The notes under the pieces: model-generated
What the model was told of the DNA's origin: nothing
Seen by the model: only the letters and a program-made list of their open reading frames with translations
The model's database searches: none
NCBI GenBank assembly: GCA_937996605.1
Contig: CALKVB010000113.1
Span: 1 to 5,674, forward strand
Direction of reading: 5' to 3'
DNA: 5,674 bases
Source: an uncultured Oxalobacteraceae bacterium
Lineage (GTDB): Bacteria; Pseudomonadota; Gammaproteobacteria; Burkholderiales; Burkholderiaceae_D
Made by a program: the position numbers and the translations under genes
Part shown: piece by piece, positions 1 to 4,963 of the stretch
How the letters are laid out: every line of letters begins with the position of its first letter
How positions within the stretch are numbered: position 1 is the first letter of the stretch

Positions 1-1
1 C

Positions 2-529
2 GCCGAGCAAAATCTGATCGCTACCAATGCCGATGTAGGTCAAGCAAAGTCAGCTTACTTTCCAAGCCTGAAATTAACCACAGGTTTGGGACGTGAGTCG
101 CGCGATTTGTCTGATTTGTTTAGTCCAAGTTCTTTACTCTGGAATGTCGGTAGTAGTCTGGTGCAGCCGATTTTCCGAGCGGGTGCGGTAGGTTCTTTGG
201 TGGATGGTGCCGAAGCGCGCAAACGCATCGCACTCGGACAATACGTGCAAAGCGTGCAGGGCGCATTCAAAGATGTGCATGATGCCTTGGCAACGAGTGA
301 AGCCAATCAACAAATCGAAGCGGCATCGCAACGTCGCGTCAGCGCACTGAAAGACGCATTGCGTTTATCTGAGCTGCGCTACCAAAACGGCTATAGCAGC
401 TACCTCGAAGTGCTCAACGCACAACGTGATTTAATGGCAGCCGAAACCGCCATCATTGACGCCAAGCGGGCGCATTTGTCTGCGATCGTCAATGTGTATA
501 AAGCGGTTGGCGGTGGTTGGAAGATGTAG
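2..529 (+). CDS. RND efflux outer-membrane channel, NodT/OprM family (C-terminal part)
   Basis: The reading frame is open from the window edge and ends at TAG 527-529, so only the last 175 residues are seen; the start lies upstream. Family knowledge: these trimeric TolC-fold channels carry substrates from an RND pump and its periplasmic adaptor across the outer membrane. Visible hallmarks are the A-x-SAYFPSLKL stretch near residues 15-24 of the fragment, the WNVGSSLVQPIFRAG strand/turn (about 47-61), the long alpha-barrel helices with AFKDVHDALA, the LRYQNGYSSYLEVLNAQRDL segment that precedes the last helix, and the typical C-terminal GGGW ending (VGGGWKM). The pump and adaptor genes would be expected upstream, outside the window. 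It is closed by a strong terminator 26 bases downstream, so it is the last gene of its transcript. Substrate cannot be told from this part. An internal TTG at 86 is in frame but is not a real start, because homology continues upstream of it. Confidence 0.93.
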   Translation, partial: AEQNLIATNADVGQAKSAYFPSLKLTTGLGRESRDLSDLFSPSSLLWNVGSSLVQPIFRAGAVGSLVDGAEARKRIALGQYVQSVQGAFKDVHDALATSEANQQIEAASQRRVSALKDALRLSELRYQNGYSSYLEVLNAQRDLMAAETAIIDAKRAHLSAIVNVYKAVGGGWKM

Positions 530-555
530 TTAGTTTGCTTGAGTTGACCTCATTG

Positions 556-585
556 AAAAACCGAACCTTTGTGTTCGGTTTTTTT
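556..585 (+). terminator. Intrinsic terminator of the efflux channel gene
   Basis: The stem CCGAAC (561-566) pairs perfectly with GTTCGG (573-578) around a six-base loop, is extended by five A-T pairs (556-560 with 579-583), and ends in a run of seven T (579-585). The A tract on the 5' side means it could also work on the opposite strand. It lies 26 bases after the stop codon and separates the efflux operon from the unknown gene at 697. Confidence 0.9.
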
Positions 586-602
586 ATGGGTGAATCCATT
601 TT

Positions 603-630
603 TTGGAGTTTCATGAGATTGTGTTAAATT
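603..630 (+). promoter_or_regulatory. Weak candidate sigma-70 promoter for the gene at 697
   Basis: TTGGAG (603-608) and TAAATT (625-630) are 16 bases apart. Matches to the consensus are poor (3/6 and 4/6). A promoter is expected here because a strong terminator lies just upstream, but the exact boxes are a guess. Confidence 0.25.
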
Positions 631-696
631 GCTGTTTTTGCAATTTGCGAACACACGTACAAGGTGTCGCTTGAAAAGCTATCAAAGGAAATGTTG

Positions 697-1251
697 ATGC
701 GTAAGTTCTTGATTTATCTAGTGAGTATAGTTGGCGTCACATTGCTTTGGTTTTCTCCCAATATTTGGGGATATTTTGTTTTTCAAGGGTACTGTCAAAA
801 GTACGGGGGCTTAACCGTCAATGGAAAGGTTTTGCCAGATCAAGGGTGGTTGGCGGATAGCAAAGACTCACAAGGTTACAGGTCACCTTTCTTCTTGGGT
901 AAAGTCGGCTTTGTGCGATATGAGAATGAAAAAGGCGAGAAGTTCGACGTGTACGGTGTGCCAGAATCCGGTTCATATGAGCCGCGTTATGTTTTTAAAC
1001 CAGTCGATGAGTCAAAAGAGGTGAAGTATCGCTTGAGATACGTGAATGAAAAGTACCCTGATGAAGTTCGCCTCGGAAAAACCGAGATAAACGTCCTTTC
1101 AGCGAAAACAAACGAATTGATTATTCGTTATACAGTTCTGGTTTATGGGCAATTTGAGCAGAGTCGAACTTTGTTCAATGCACCATCAGCTACTTATTGC
1201 CCAACTGAGCCTTTGAATGAAAAGGAAGAATCGAAATTAATATTTAACTGA
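697..1251 (+). CDS. Unknown membrane-anchored protein with probable periplasmic domain, 184 aa
   Basis: I do not recognise a named family. The protein starts MRKFLIYLVS and has one hydrophobic segment (about residues 4-29) after a short positive N terminus, which predicts N-in anchoring with the rest in the periplasm. The outer part has only two cysteines, C33 in GYCQKYGGL and C168 in ATYCP near the C terminus, so a single disulfide tying the two ends together is possible. The middle (residues 65-150) is rich in alternating polar/hydrophobic stretches (YRLRYV, LIIRYTVLVYG) suggesting a beta-rich fold. ATG 697 was chosen because AAGGA (685-689) sits seven bases upstream; a GTG at 664 and an ATG at 691 are in frame but less well placed. 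From memory, small anchored proteins with a Cys-x-x-x-GG motif after the membrane segment and a C-terminal CP occur in Burkholderiales, without assigned function. The gene looks AT-richer than rho. No terminator is seen after it; a REP-like element follows within 12 bases. Confidence 0.8.
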   Translation: MRKFLIYLVSIVGVTLLWFSPNIWGYFVFQGYCQKYGGLTVNGKVLPDQGWLADSKDSQGYRSPFFLGKVGFVRYENEKGEKFDVYGVPESGSYEPRYVFKPVDESKEVKYRLRYVNEKYPDEVRLGKTEINVLSAKTNELIIRYTVLVYGQFEQSRTLFNAPSATYCPTEPLNEKEESKLIFN

Positions 1252-1262
1252 GATCGAATCAC

Positions 1263-1292
1263 GTAGCTGTGATTAGCGCAGCATAATCGCAC
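1263..1292 (+). repeat. REP-like palindrome, copy 1
   Basis: GTAG head (1263-1266) followed by an imperfect palindrome with the core GATTAGCGCAGC (1271-1282). Compared with copy 3 read on the minus strand it differs at three of 30 positions. Two of the changes fall on paired bases and weaken the stem. A GTAG head plus hairpin is the layout of REP elements mobilised by RAYT (TnpA-REP) transposases; no such transposase is in the window. It begins 12 bases after the stop of the gene at 697. Its 5' arm could alternatively pair with AATCAC at 1257-1262 (partner GTGATT 1269-1274). Confidence 0.75.
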
Positions 1293-1389
1293 GCATGAAA
1301 TATTTGGGAAGTCACTGCATTTGTAAAAGTGTGTATTCGAATAGGTTTTTTTGTTTTATTCAAGCTGTGGCTTGTTTCGACTCACATAC

Positions 1390-1419
1390 GTGCGATTACG
1401 CTGCGCTAGTCGCACCTAC
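1390..1419 (-). repeat. REP-like palindrome, copy 2 (inverted to copy 1)
   Basis: On the minus strand it reads GTAG then a palindrome with a 9-bp stem, GTGCGATTA against TAGTCGCAC, with one G-T wobble. It differs from copy 3 at a single position. It lies 97 bases from copy 1 in the opposite orientation, so the two form a BIME-like inverted pair in the gap between the two unknown genes. The 97 bases between them contain a small palindrome TATTCGAATA (1334-1343) and a T-rich tract, and no gene. Confidence 0.8.
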
Positions 1420-1446
1420 GGGCTTCATCGGATAATTGCCATCACA

Positions 1447-1464
1447 ATTTCGAACAATCGAAAT
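1447..1464 (+). promoter_or_regulatory. Perfect inverted repeat just upstream of the RBS of the gene at 1481
   Basis: ATTTCGA (1447-1453) and TCGAAAT (1458-1464) are exact reverse complements around the four-base spacer ACAA. The repeat ends four bases before the ribosome binding site AAAGG (1469-1473). It may be a protein-binding operator or an mRNA hairpin next to the ribosome binding site. A promoter could not be placed with confidence. It may also be chance in AT-rich sequence. Confidence 0.45.
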
Positions 1465-1480
1465 GGTCAAAGGTTCTTAA

Positions 1481-2308
1481 ATGAGAAAAATCTTACTGCT
1501 ACTAAGCGTATGTCTTTTAATATTTTTGATTGTCTCTAAATTTAAGAGTGAGGAGGACCGTCGTCGCTCAATCGCTTTTGAGGCAAAAGAAAGGGAGAGA
1601 AATCAATATTATTCAATTTCATATGATCCAAAGAGTTGTGATGATGAAAAAAATATTGACTTCATTTTTTTGGCCATTCGTCACCATGTTTTTAGAGTTA
1701 AATTTGATGATAAATTAATTGTGCGTTTTATTGAACGCATTGCTCCCGAGGATAGGAGTGCGGTACCCATTCCGCCTCACAAAAATATGCCAGAGGGCTG
1801 TTTTGGGAATCCAATCCAGGTTGATCGATTTAATGTCGATGATTTTCGACTTGCTGATACCCGTCATTCAGGCGAACCTGCTTCTAATCAATATATGTGG
1901 GATACGATTTCCAAATTTGATACTGCGCAATGTGGAAAAGATGGCGCTTTCTTTTATTGTCGGCAATTTACACCTTCCCCAACTAACGCTTCAACGCCTC
2001 CTGTTTCAGAAGTGGCGGCTGTCTACAAAGCAGATCCCGCTGTATATACGACGCCTGACGGCAGTCCGTTTATCATCTATTGCGATTTTGCTGGTGGGCA
2101 GCGCTGCAGGTACAACTACAAACTTTTTGACAACGTCGTTGTGTCACATGGTTTCACGAGGTTTGAATGGCTAAGTGAAAGGTACGATAACGGCGGACAA
2201 TACGCGCACTCAATTGAATCTCAAATTGAAAGTGACAAAAAATTGAGAAAAGCGATATTAAAAATGGTGGTTAAAGATTATCCCTGGGGAGATGCCGGAA
2301 ATCTTTGA
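1481..2308 (+). CDS. Unknown membrane-anchored protein with cysteine-rich periplasmic domain, 275 aa
   Basis: No family is recognised. The start ATG 1481 is preceded by AAAGG (1469-1473) at seven bases. MRK plus a hydrophobic segment (residues 4-19) followed by K/R/E-rich sequence predicts a single uncleaved anchor with the rest in the periplasm. C11 lies in LSVC, which is not a good lipobox, so a lipoprotein is unlikely. Outside the membrane there are six cysteines (53, 107, 151, 160, 201, 209), enough for three disulfides. A low-complexity Pro/Ser/Thr linker (about 164-176) separates two parts. The C-terminal part has a pattern of short strand IIYCDF, CRYNYKL, then VVVSHGFTRFEWL and a final helix. 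In my memory that arrangement (C, CR, then an aromatic strand and a terminal amphipathic helix) occurs in small Burkholderiales envelope proteins, some near toxin/immunity genes, but this is not evidence of function. Codon use is AT-rich, especially 1600-1740. REP copies flank the gene. No convincing terminator of its own precedes that at 2492. Confidence 0.82.
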   Translation: MRKILLLLSVCLLIFLIVSKFKSEEDRRRSIAFEAKERERNQYYSISYDPKSCDDEKNIDFIFLAIRHHVFRVKFDDKLIVRFIERIAPEDRSAVPIPPHKNMPEGCFGNPIQVDRFNVDDFRLADTRHSGEPASNQYMWDTISKFDTAQCGKDGAFFYCRQFTPSPTNASTPPVSEVAAVYKADPAVYTTPDGSPFIIYCDFAGGQRCRYNYKLFDNVVVSHGFTRFEWLSERYDNGGQYAHSIESQIESDKKLRKAILKMVVKDYPWGDAGNL

Positions 2309-2435
2309 AAATAAAATTTCCAAATGCAATTGACTGCTTTCGGTGCTGTGCGAACATTAGGGCTATTCTGTGCTTCTGAAAAGTTATTTTTCGATCTAGA
2401 GTGGTAGACATTGTTTCTTATCGGATCGATCACAT

Positions 2436-2465
2436 GTGCGATTACGCTGCGCTAATCGCACCTAC
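2436..2465 (-). repeat. REP-like palindrome, copy 3
   Basis: This is the most regular copy. On the minus strand it reads GTAG followed by a palindrome with a perfect 9-bp stem (GTGCGATTA against TAATCGCAC) and an eight-base loop. An outer six-base inverted repeat TCGGAT (2421-2426) / ATCCGA (2471-2476) encloses it. A further arm, ATCGCACAT (2483-2491), is the exact reverse complement of ATGTGCGAT (2434-2442), so two alternative hairpins are possible. It lies between the convergent ends of the unknown gene at 1481 and rho, a usual place for REP elements. Confidence 0.8.
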
Positions 2466-2491
2466 AAAAAATCCGAATTCAGATCGCACAT

Positions 2492-2521
2492 AAAAAAGCC
2501 AGACACGCGGCCTGGCTTTTT
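2492..2521 (-). terminator. Terminator of rho, probably bidirectional
   Basis: GCCAG (2498-2502) pairs with CTGGC (2512-2516). The stem is flanked by six A (2492-2497) on one side and five T (2517-2521) on the other, so a T-run follows the stem on both strands. It lies 32 bases beyond the rho stop codon and would also end transcripts from the unknown gene at 1481. Confidence 0.85.
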
Positions 2522-2553
2522 CATTTGAAGCTTACCAATCGCAAGTAATCAGA

Positions 2554-3816
2554 TTACCCGCCACGACGCATCATTTCAAAGAATTCTGCGTTGTTTTTGG
2601 TGGACTTCATTTTGTCGAGGATGAATTCCATCGCTTCGATCTCGTCCATACCGTATAAGAGTTTGCGCAAGATCCAGATCTTCTGTAATTGATCTGGCTT
2701 GATCAACAATTCTTCACGACGTGTGCCAGATTTATTGAGGTTGATTGCTGGATAAGTACGTTTCTCCGCGAGGCGACGTTCCAAATGCACTTCCATATTA
2801 CCGGTGCCTTTGAACTCTTCGTAGATCACGTCATCCATGCGGCTACCTGTTTCGATCAAGGCAGTGGCGATGATTGTTAAGGAACCGCCTTCTTCGACAT
2901 TACGTGCTGCACCGAAGAAGCGTTTTGGACGTTGCAAGGCGTTGGCATCCACACCACCTGTCAATACCTTGCCGGAAGCTGGAATCACGGTGTTATACGC
3001 ACGTGCTAAACGGGTGATGGAATCCAACAAGATCACCACGTCTTTTTTCATTTCGACTAAGCGCTTGGCTTTTTCCAAGACCATTTCAGCAACTTGTACG
3101 TGACGGGTTGCTGGTTCATCAAACGTGGAAGCGACTACTTCGCCGCGCACAGAGCGCTGCATCTCGGTAACTTCTTCTGGACGTTCATCAATCAACAAGA
3201 CGATCATCGTGACGTCTGGGTGATTGGTTGTGATCGCGTGAGCAATGTGTTGCAACATTACGGACTTACCGGATTTCGGTGACGCTACCAACAGGCCACG
3301 TTGACCTTTACCGATGGGGGCGATCAAATCGATGATACGACCTGTCGTGTTTTCTTCACCGCGCATATCGCGCTCTAAGTGCAAGAGCTTGCTTGGGTGT
3401 AGTGGTGTTAAGTTTTCAAACAGAATACGGTGCTTAGACATTTCTGGCGGTTCGCCATTGACCTTGTCTACTTTCACTAAAGCGAAATAACGTTCACCAT
3501 CTTTTGGTGTACGAACTTCACCCTCAATCGAATCACCTGTATGCAAGTTGAATCGGCGGATTTGTGAAGGCGAAATATAGATGTCGTCAGTTGATGCCAT
3601 GTAGCTTGCATCAGGTGAGCGCAAGAAGCCAAAGCCATCAGGCAAAACTTCGAGGGCGCCGTCGCCGAAAATTTGTTCGCCAGCTTTGGCGCGTTTTTTC
3701 AGGATCGCAAACATCAATTCTTGCTTACGCATACGCGCAGCATTATCGATATCGAGTCCGATGGCCATTTCTAACAACGCGGAGACGTGTAAGGCCTTTA
3801 ATTCAGATAAATGCAT
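2554..3816 (-). CDS. rho: Transcription termination factor Rho
   Basis: Full-length 420-residue Rho (E. coli, 419). The hexameric RNA-dependent ATPase loads on C-rich unstructured RNA, translocates 5' to 3' and releases RNA polymerase. In order: N-terminal helical domain (1-47); cold-shock-like primary RNA-binding domain with the RNP1-like GFGFLR (61-66); P-loop ASPKSGKS (178-185); E211-R212 in LIDERPEE; Walker B VILLD ending at D265; Q-loop IPASGKVLTGG (278-288); R-loop EFKGTGN (334-340); arginine finger R366 in SGTRREE. Numbering matches E. coli throughout. Relative to E. coli (from memory) the P-loop has S179, S182 and S185 in place of P, A and T; the last is a conservative Ser/Thr swap. 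The start at 3816 fits the family start MHLSELK, but its ribosome binding site is weak: GGGA lies eleven bases upstream. trxA lies upstream on the same strand, an arrangement also known in E. coli. A C-rich leader suggests self-regulation. Confidence 0.98.
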   Translation of the reverse strand: MHLSELKALHVSALLEMAIGLDIDNAARMRKQELMFAILKKRAKAGEQIFGDGALEVLPDGFGFLRSPDASYMASTDDIYISPSQIRRFNLHTGDSIEGEVRTPKDGERYFALVKVDKVNGEPPEMSKHRILFENLTPLHPSKLLHLERDMRGEENTTGRIIDLIAPIGKGQRGLLVASPKSGKSVMLQHIAHAITTNHPDVTMIVLLIDERPEEVTEMQRSVRGEVVASTFDEPATRHVQVAEMVLEKAKRLVEMKKDVVILLDSITRLARAYNTVIPASGKVLTGGVDANALQRPKRFFGAARNVEEGGSLTIIATALIETGSRMDDVIYEEFKGTGNMEVHLERRLAEKRTYPAINLNKSGTRREELLIKPDQLQKIWILRKLLYGMDEIEAMEFILDKMKSTKNNAEFFEMMRRGG

Positions 3817-3868
3817 AGTTGTGAGTGTCCCGAGATGGGAATGTGAGGTGGGGGAGTGAACAGAGGTG
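3817..3868 (-). promoter_or_regulatory. C-rich, G-poor rut-like tract directly upstream of rho
   Basis: Read on the minus strand, these 52 bases contain 25 C and only 4 G, many of the C in YC steps (runs such as CTCCCCCACC and CTCACATTCCC). Rho binds just such RNA, and Rho is known to attenuate its own mRNA in E. coli. That this tract serves as an autoregulatory rut site is an inference from composition and position. A run of seven T on the same strand (3875 to 3869) precedes it. The tract also covers the place where the Shine-Dalgarno sequence should be, so Rho binding could compete with ribosomes. Confidence 0.5.
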
Positions 3869-3971
3869 AAAAAAAGAAATGAACTACAAATTGATTATGA
3901 ATGCTTCTTAGCGTTACATTAAGGTTAGGCCAAGAAGTATTTCAATACAATGTCTCTAGGTTTCTAAGCTT

Positions 3972-3999
3972 ATTTTAAATTGACTACTGCAAACGGCAA
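3972..3999 (-). promoter_or_regulatory. Candidate sigma-70 promoter for rho
   Basis: On the minus strand TTGCCG (3999-3994, 4/6) and TAAAAT (3977-3972, 5/6) are 16 bases apart. Transcription would start near 3965 and give a leader of about 150 bases including the C-rich tract. A lone TACAAT (4048-4043) further upstream lacks a well-placed -35 box. Confidence 0.4.
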
Positions 4000-4182
4000 T
4001 TCATCTTTATCGATGTAGAGCTAGCTCGCGCTTAATTTCACTATTGTAAAACAAAACTTCAGCGATTTTCTACAAAAACTTTGTAATTCCGCCGATAGAC
4101 AGCAGACTTTTACTGCTTTAAGGCCGATATTTGCCGGATTCGCGCATATTTCGTGGGTTTGATCCCGCTTTTATTTACGATT

Positions 4183-4198
4183 TCCGGCAAGTGCCAGA
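4183..4198 (-). other. Small hairpin after trxA without a T-run
   Basis: On the minus strand TCTGGC (4198-4193) pairs with GCCGGA (4188-4183) through a four-base loop, six pairs with one G-T wobble, 21 bases after the trxA stop. No T-run follows, so it is not an intrinsic terminator as seen. It could stabilise the 3' end of trxA mRNA, with read-through into the rho leader possible. Confidence 0.35.
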
Positions 4199-4219
4199 TT
4201 CAAAACGAAGGTTTTCGAA

Positions 4220-4546
4220 TTAAACGTTAGCGTCGATAAATGCAGTCAATTGACCTTTTGCTAGTGCTCCCACTTTTTGTGCAGCAGCGGCGCCATCTTT
4301 AAACAAGATCAAGGTTGGGATGCCACGGATACCAAATTTCGCTGGTACTGCTTGGTTAGCATCAACATCCATTTTAGCGATCACGATTTTACCAGCATAT
4401 TCTTTAGCGACGTCTTCCAAAATTGGAGCGATCATTTTGCAGGGGCCGCACCACTCTGCCCAGAAGTCGACCAAGACTGGTTTGTCGGATTTCAATACAT
4501 CTGCCTCGAAAGAAGCATCGCTTACATAAATGATATTGTCGCTCAT
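4220..4546 (-). CDS. trxA: Thioredoxin 1
   Basis: A 108-residue single-domain thioredoxin, the normal length. It reduces disulfides in cytoplasmic proteins such as ribonucleotide reductase and is itself reduced by thioredoxin reductase. The active site WCGPCK has C33 and C36; the buried aspartate D27 (VLVDFWA) and the cis-proline P77 (GIPTLILF) are in place, and FGIRGIPT and FKDG are typical of the family. The N terminus MSDNIIYVSD has no signal peptide, so it is cytoplasmic. The start at 4546 has a modest GAGA purine stretch four to seven bases upstream. It lies upstream of rho on the same strand, as in many Proteobacteria, and diverges from the AddB-like gene. Nothing is unusual in the protein. 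Confidence 0.97.
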   Translation of the reverse strand: MSDNIIYVSDASFEADVLKSDKPVLVDFWAEWCGPCKMIAPILEDVAKEYAGKIVIAKMDVDANQAVPAKFGIRGIPTLILFKDGAAAAQKVGALAKGQLTAFIDANV

Positions 4547-4963
4547 GATTTCTCGTTATTGTGGTTGTTCTCTATCGCATCTATTGATGAGACGGAGGTA
4601 AGTAAAATTAGGTGTTTCCAGAAGCTGGGGATGTTCTTTTTAAATTCAAGCGATTTGTTCGCTTTATTTGCTTTCGTTTGCCTTAGTCTTCGTTCGATAT
4701 CAGAGTGAAAGTAGTCATCGGGCCGACGAATTTTGAACTATCTCAGAGAAATCATACCCTATTTTTAAAAAAGTGGCGCAAAACCTGATTTTTCGATGAC
4801 CGCGACGCCTAATGTCGCTCGCCTGACTTAAAATGCAAGAGTACTTGTGTGAGATGCACATAGTATGGTCTGCTTTGAGCATAACGTCTAGCGTGCCTTG
4901 AAGCTATACCCGACGAAATCGAACACCAACATCGCTCAGAGCTGGCTATAAAAAGATAAATTC
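4547..4963. other. 417-base divergent intergenic region between trxA and the AddB-like gene
   Basis: No gene is supported. It must hold promoters for both flanking genes. The best minus-strand candidate is at 4751-4781; no good plus-strand promoter for the gene at 4964 was found. In the trxA leader there is a hairpin AAGCGA-5-TCGCTT (4648-4664). A seven-base inverted repeat GTCATCG (4714-4720) / CGATGAC (4794-4800) surrounds the candidate trxA promoter and may be chance. Confidence 0.55.
4751..4781 (-). promoter_or_regulatory. Candidate trxA promoter
   Basis: On the minus strand a good -10 box TATGAT (4756-4751, 5/6) is preceded by TTGCGC (4781-4776) at a long 19-base spacing. The leader would be about 200 bases. 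The -10 is credible; the -35 is not certain. Confidence 0.35.

Larger units (their letters stand above)
3817..4219 (-). other. 403-base trxA-rho intergenic region / rho leader
   Basis: No gene is supported here. Besides the candidate promoter and C-rich tract it contains several small structures: an imperfect inverted repeat ATGCTTCTT (3901-3909) / AAGAAGTAT (3932-3940); a hairpin AGCAG-7-CTGCT (4101-4117) flanked by direct repeats GCCGATA (4091-4097 and 4123-4129); GTGGG/CCCGC (4153-4168); and TGCCGGATTC (4132-4141) repeated as TGCCAGATTC (4192-4201) exactly 60 bases apart. Small ATG frames on the minus strand lack a ribosome binding site, so a translated leader peptide is not supported. Confidence 0.6.

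Noticed and set aside
664..696. GTG start at 664 for the unknown gene ending at 1251
   Set aside because: It would add 11 residues ahead of the membrane segment with no good ribosome binding site, while ATG 697 has AAGGA seven bases upstream.
1481..1540. Lipoprotein signal with Cys11 of the 275-residue protein
   Set aside because: The residue before the cysteine is Val and the hydrophobic stretch continues after it, which fits a membrane anchor better than a lipobox.
1719..2174. Open frame on the plus strand inside the gene at 1481
   Set aside because: It overlaps in another frame a gene with a good start and ribosome binding site, and its translation shows no domain-like pattern.
2297..2321. 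Inverted repeat GGAAAT/ATTTCC at the end of the gene at 1481 as its terminator
   Set aside because: The stem is AT-rich with a 13-base loop, overlaps the stop codon and is not followed by a T-run.
1263..2465. CRISPR-like array from the three similar palindromes
   Set aside because: Only three copies, opposite orientations, spacers of 97 and over 1000 bases, one spacer being a gene. This is a dispersed REP-type repeat.
4118..4147. Nine-codon minus-strand ORF in the rho leader as a rhoL-like leader peptide
   Set aside because: It lacks a ribosome binding site, has no regulatory codon pattern, and lies upstream of the likely rho promoter.
4153..4176. Plus-strand terminator-like hairpin GTGGG/CCCGC followed by TTTTATTT
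   Set aside because: The stem is short with a wobble pair and no plus-strand gene lies upstream that would need it.
4277..4708. Open frame on the plus strand opposite trxA
   Set aside because: It is antisense to a fully conserved thioredoxin gene and has no ribosome binding site or recognisable content.
4714..4800. GTCATCG/CGATGAC inverted repeat around the candidate trxA promoter as a looped operator
   Set aside because: The arms are only seven bases and do not extend; a chance match over this distance is plausible.
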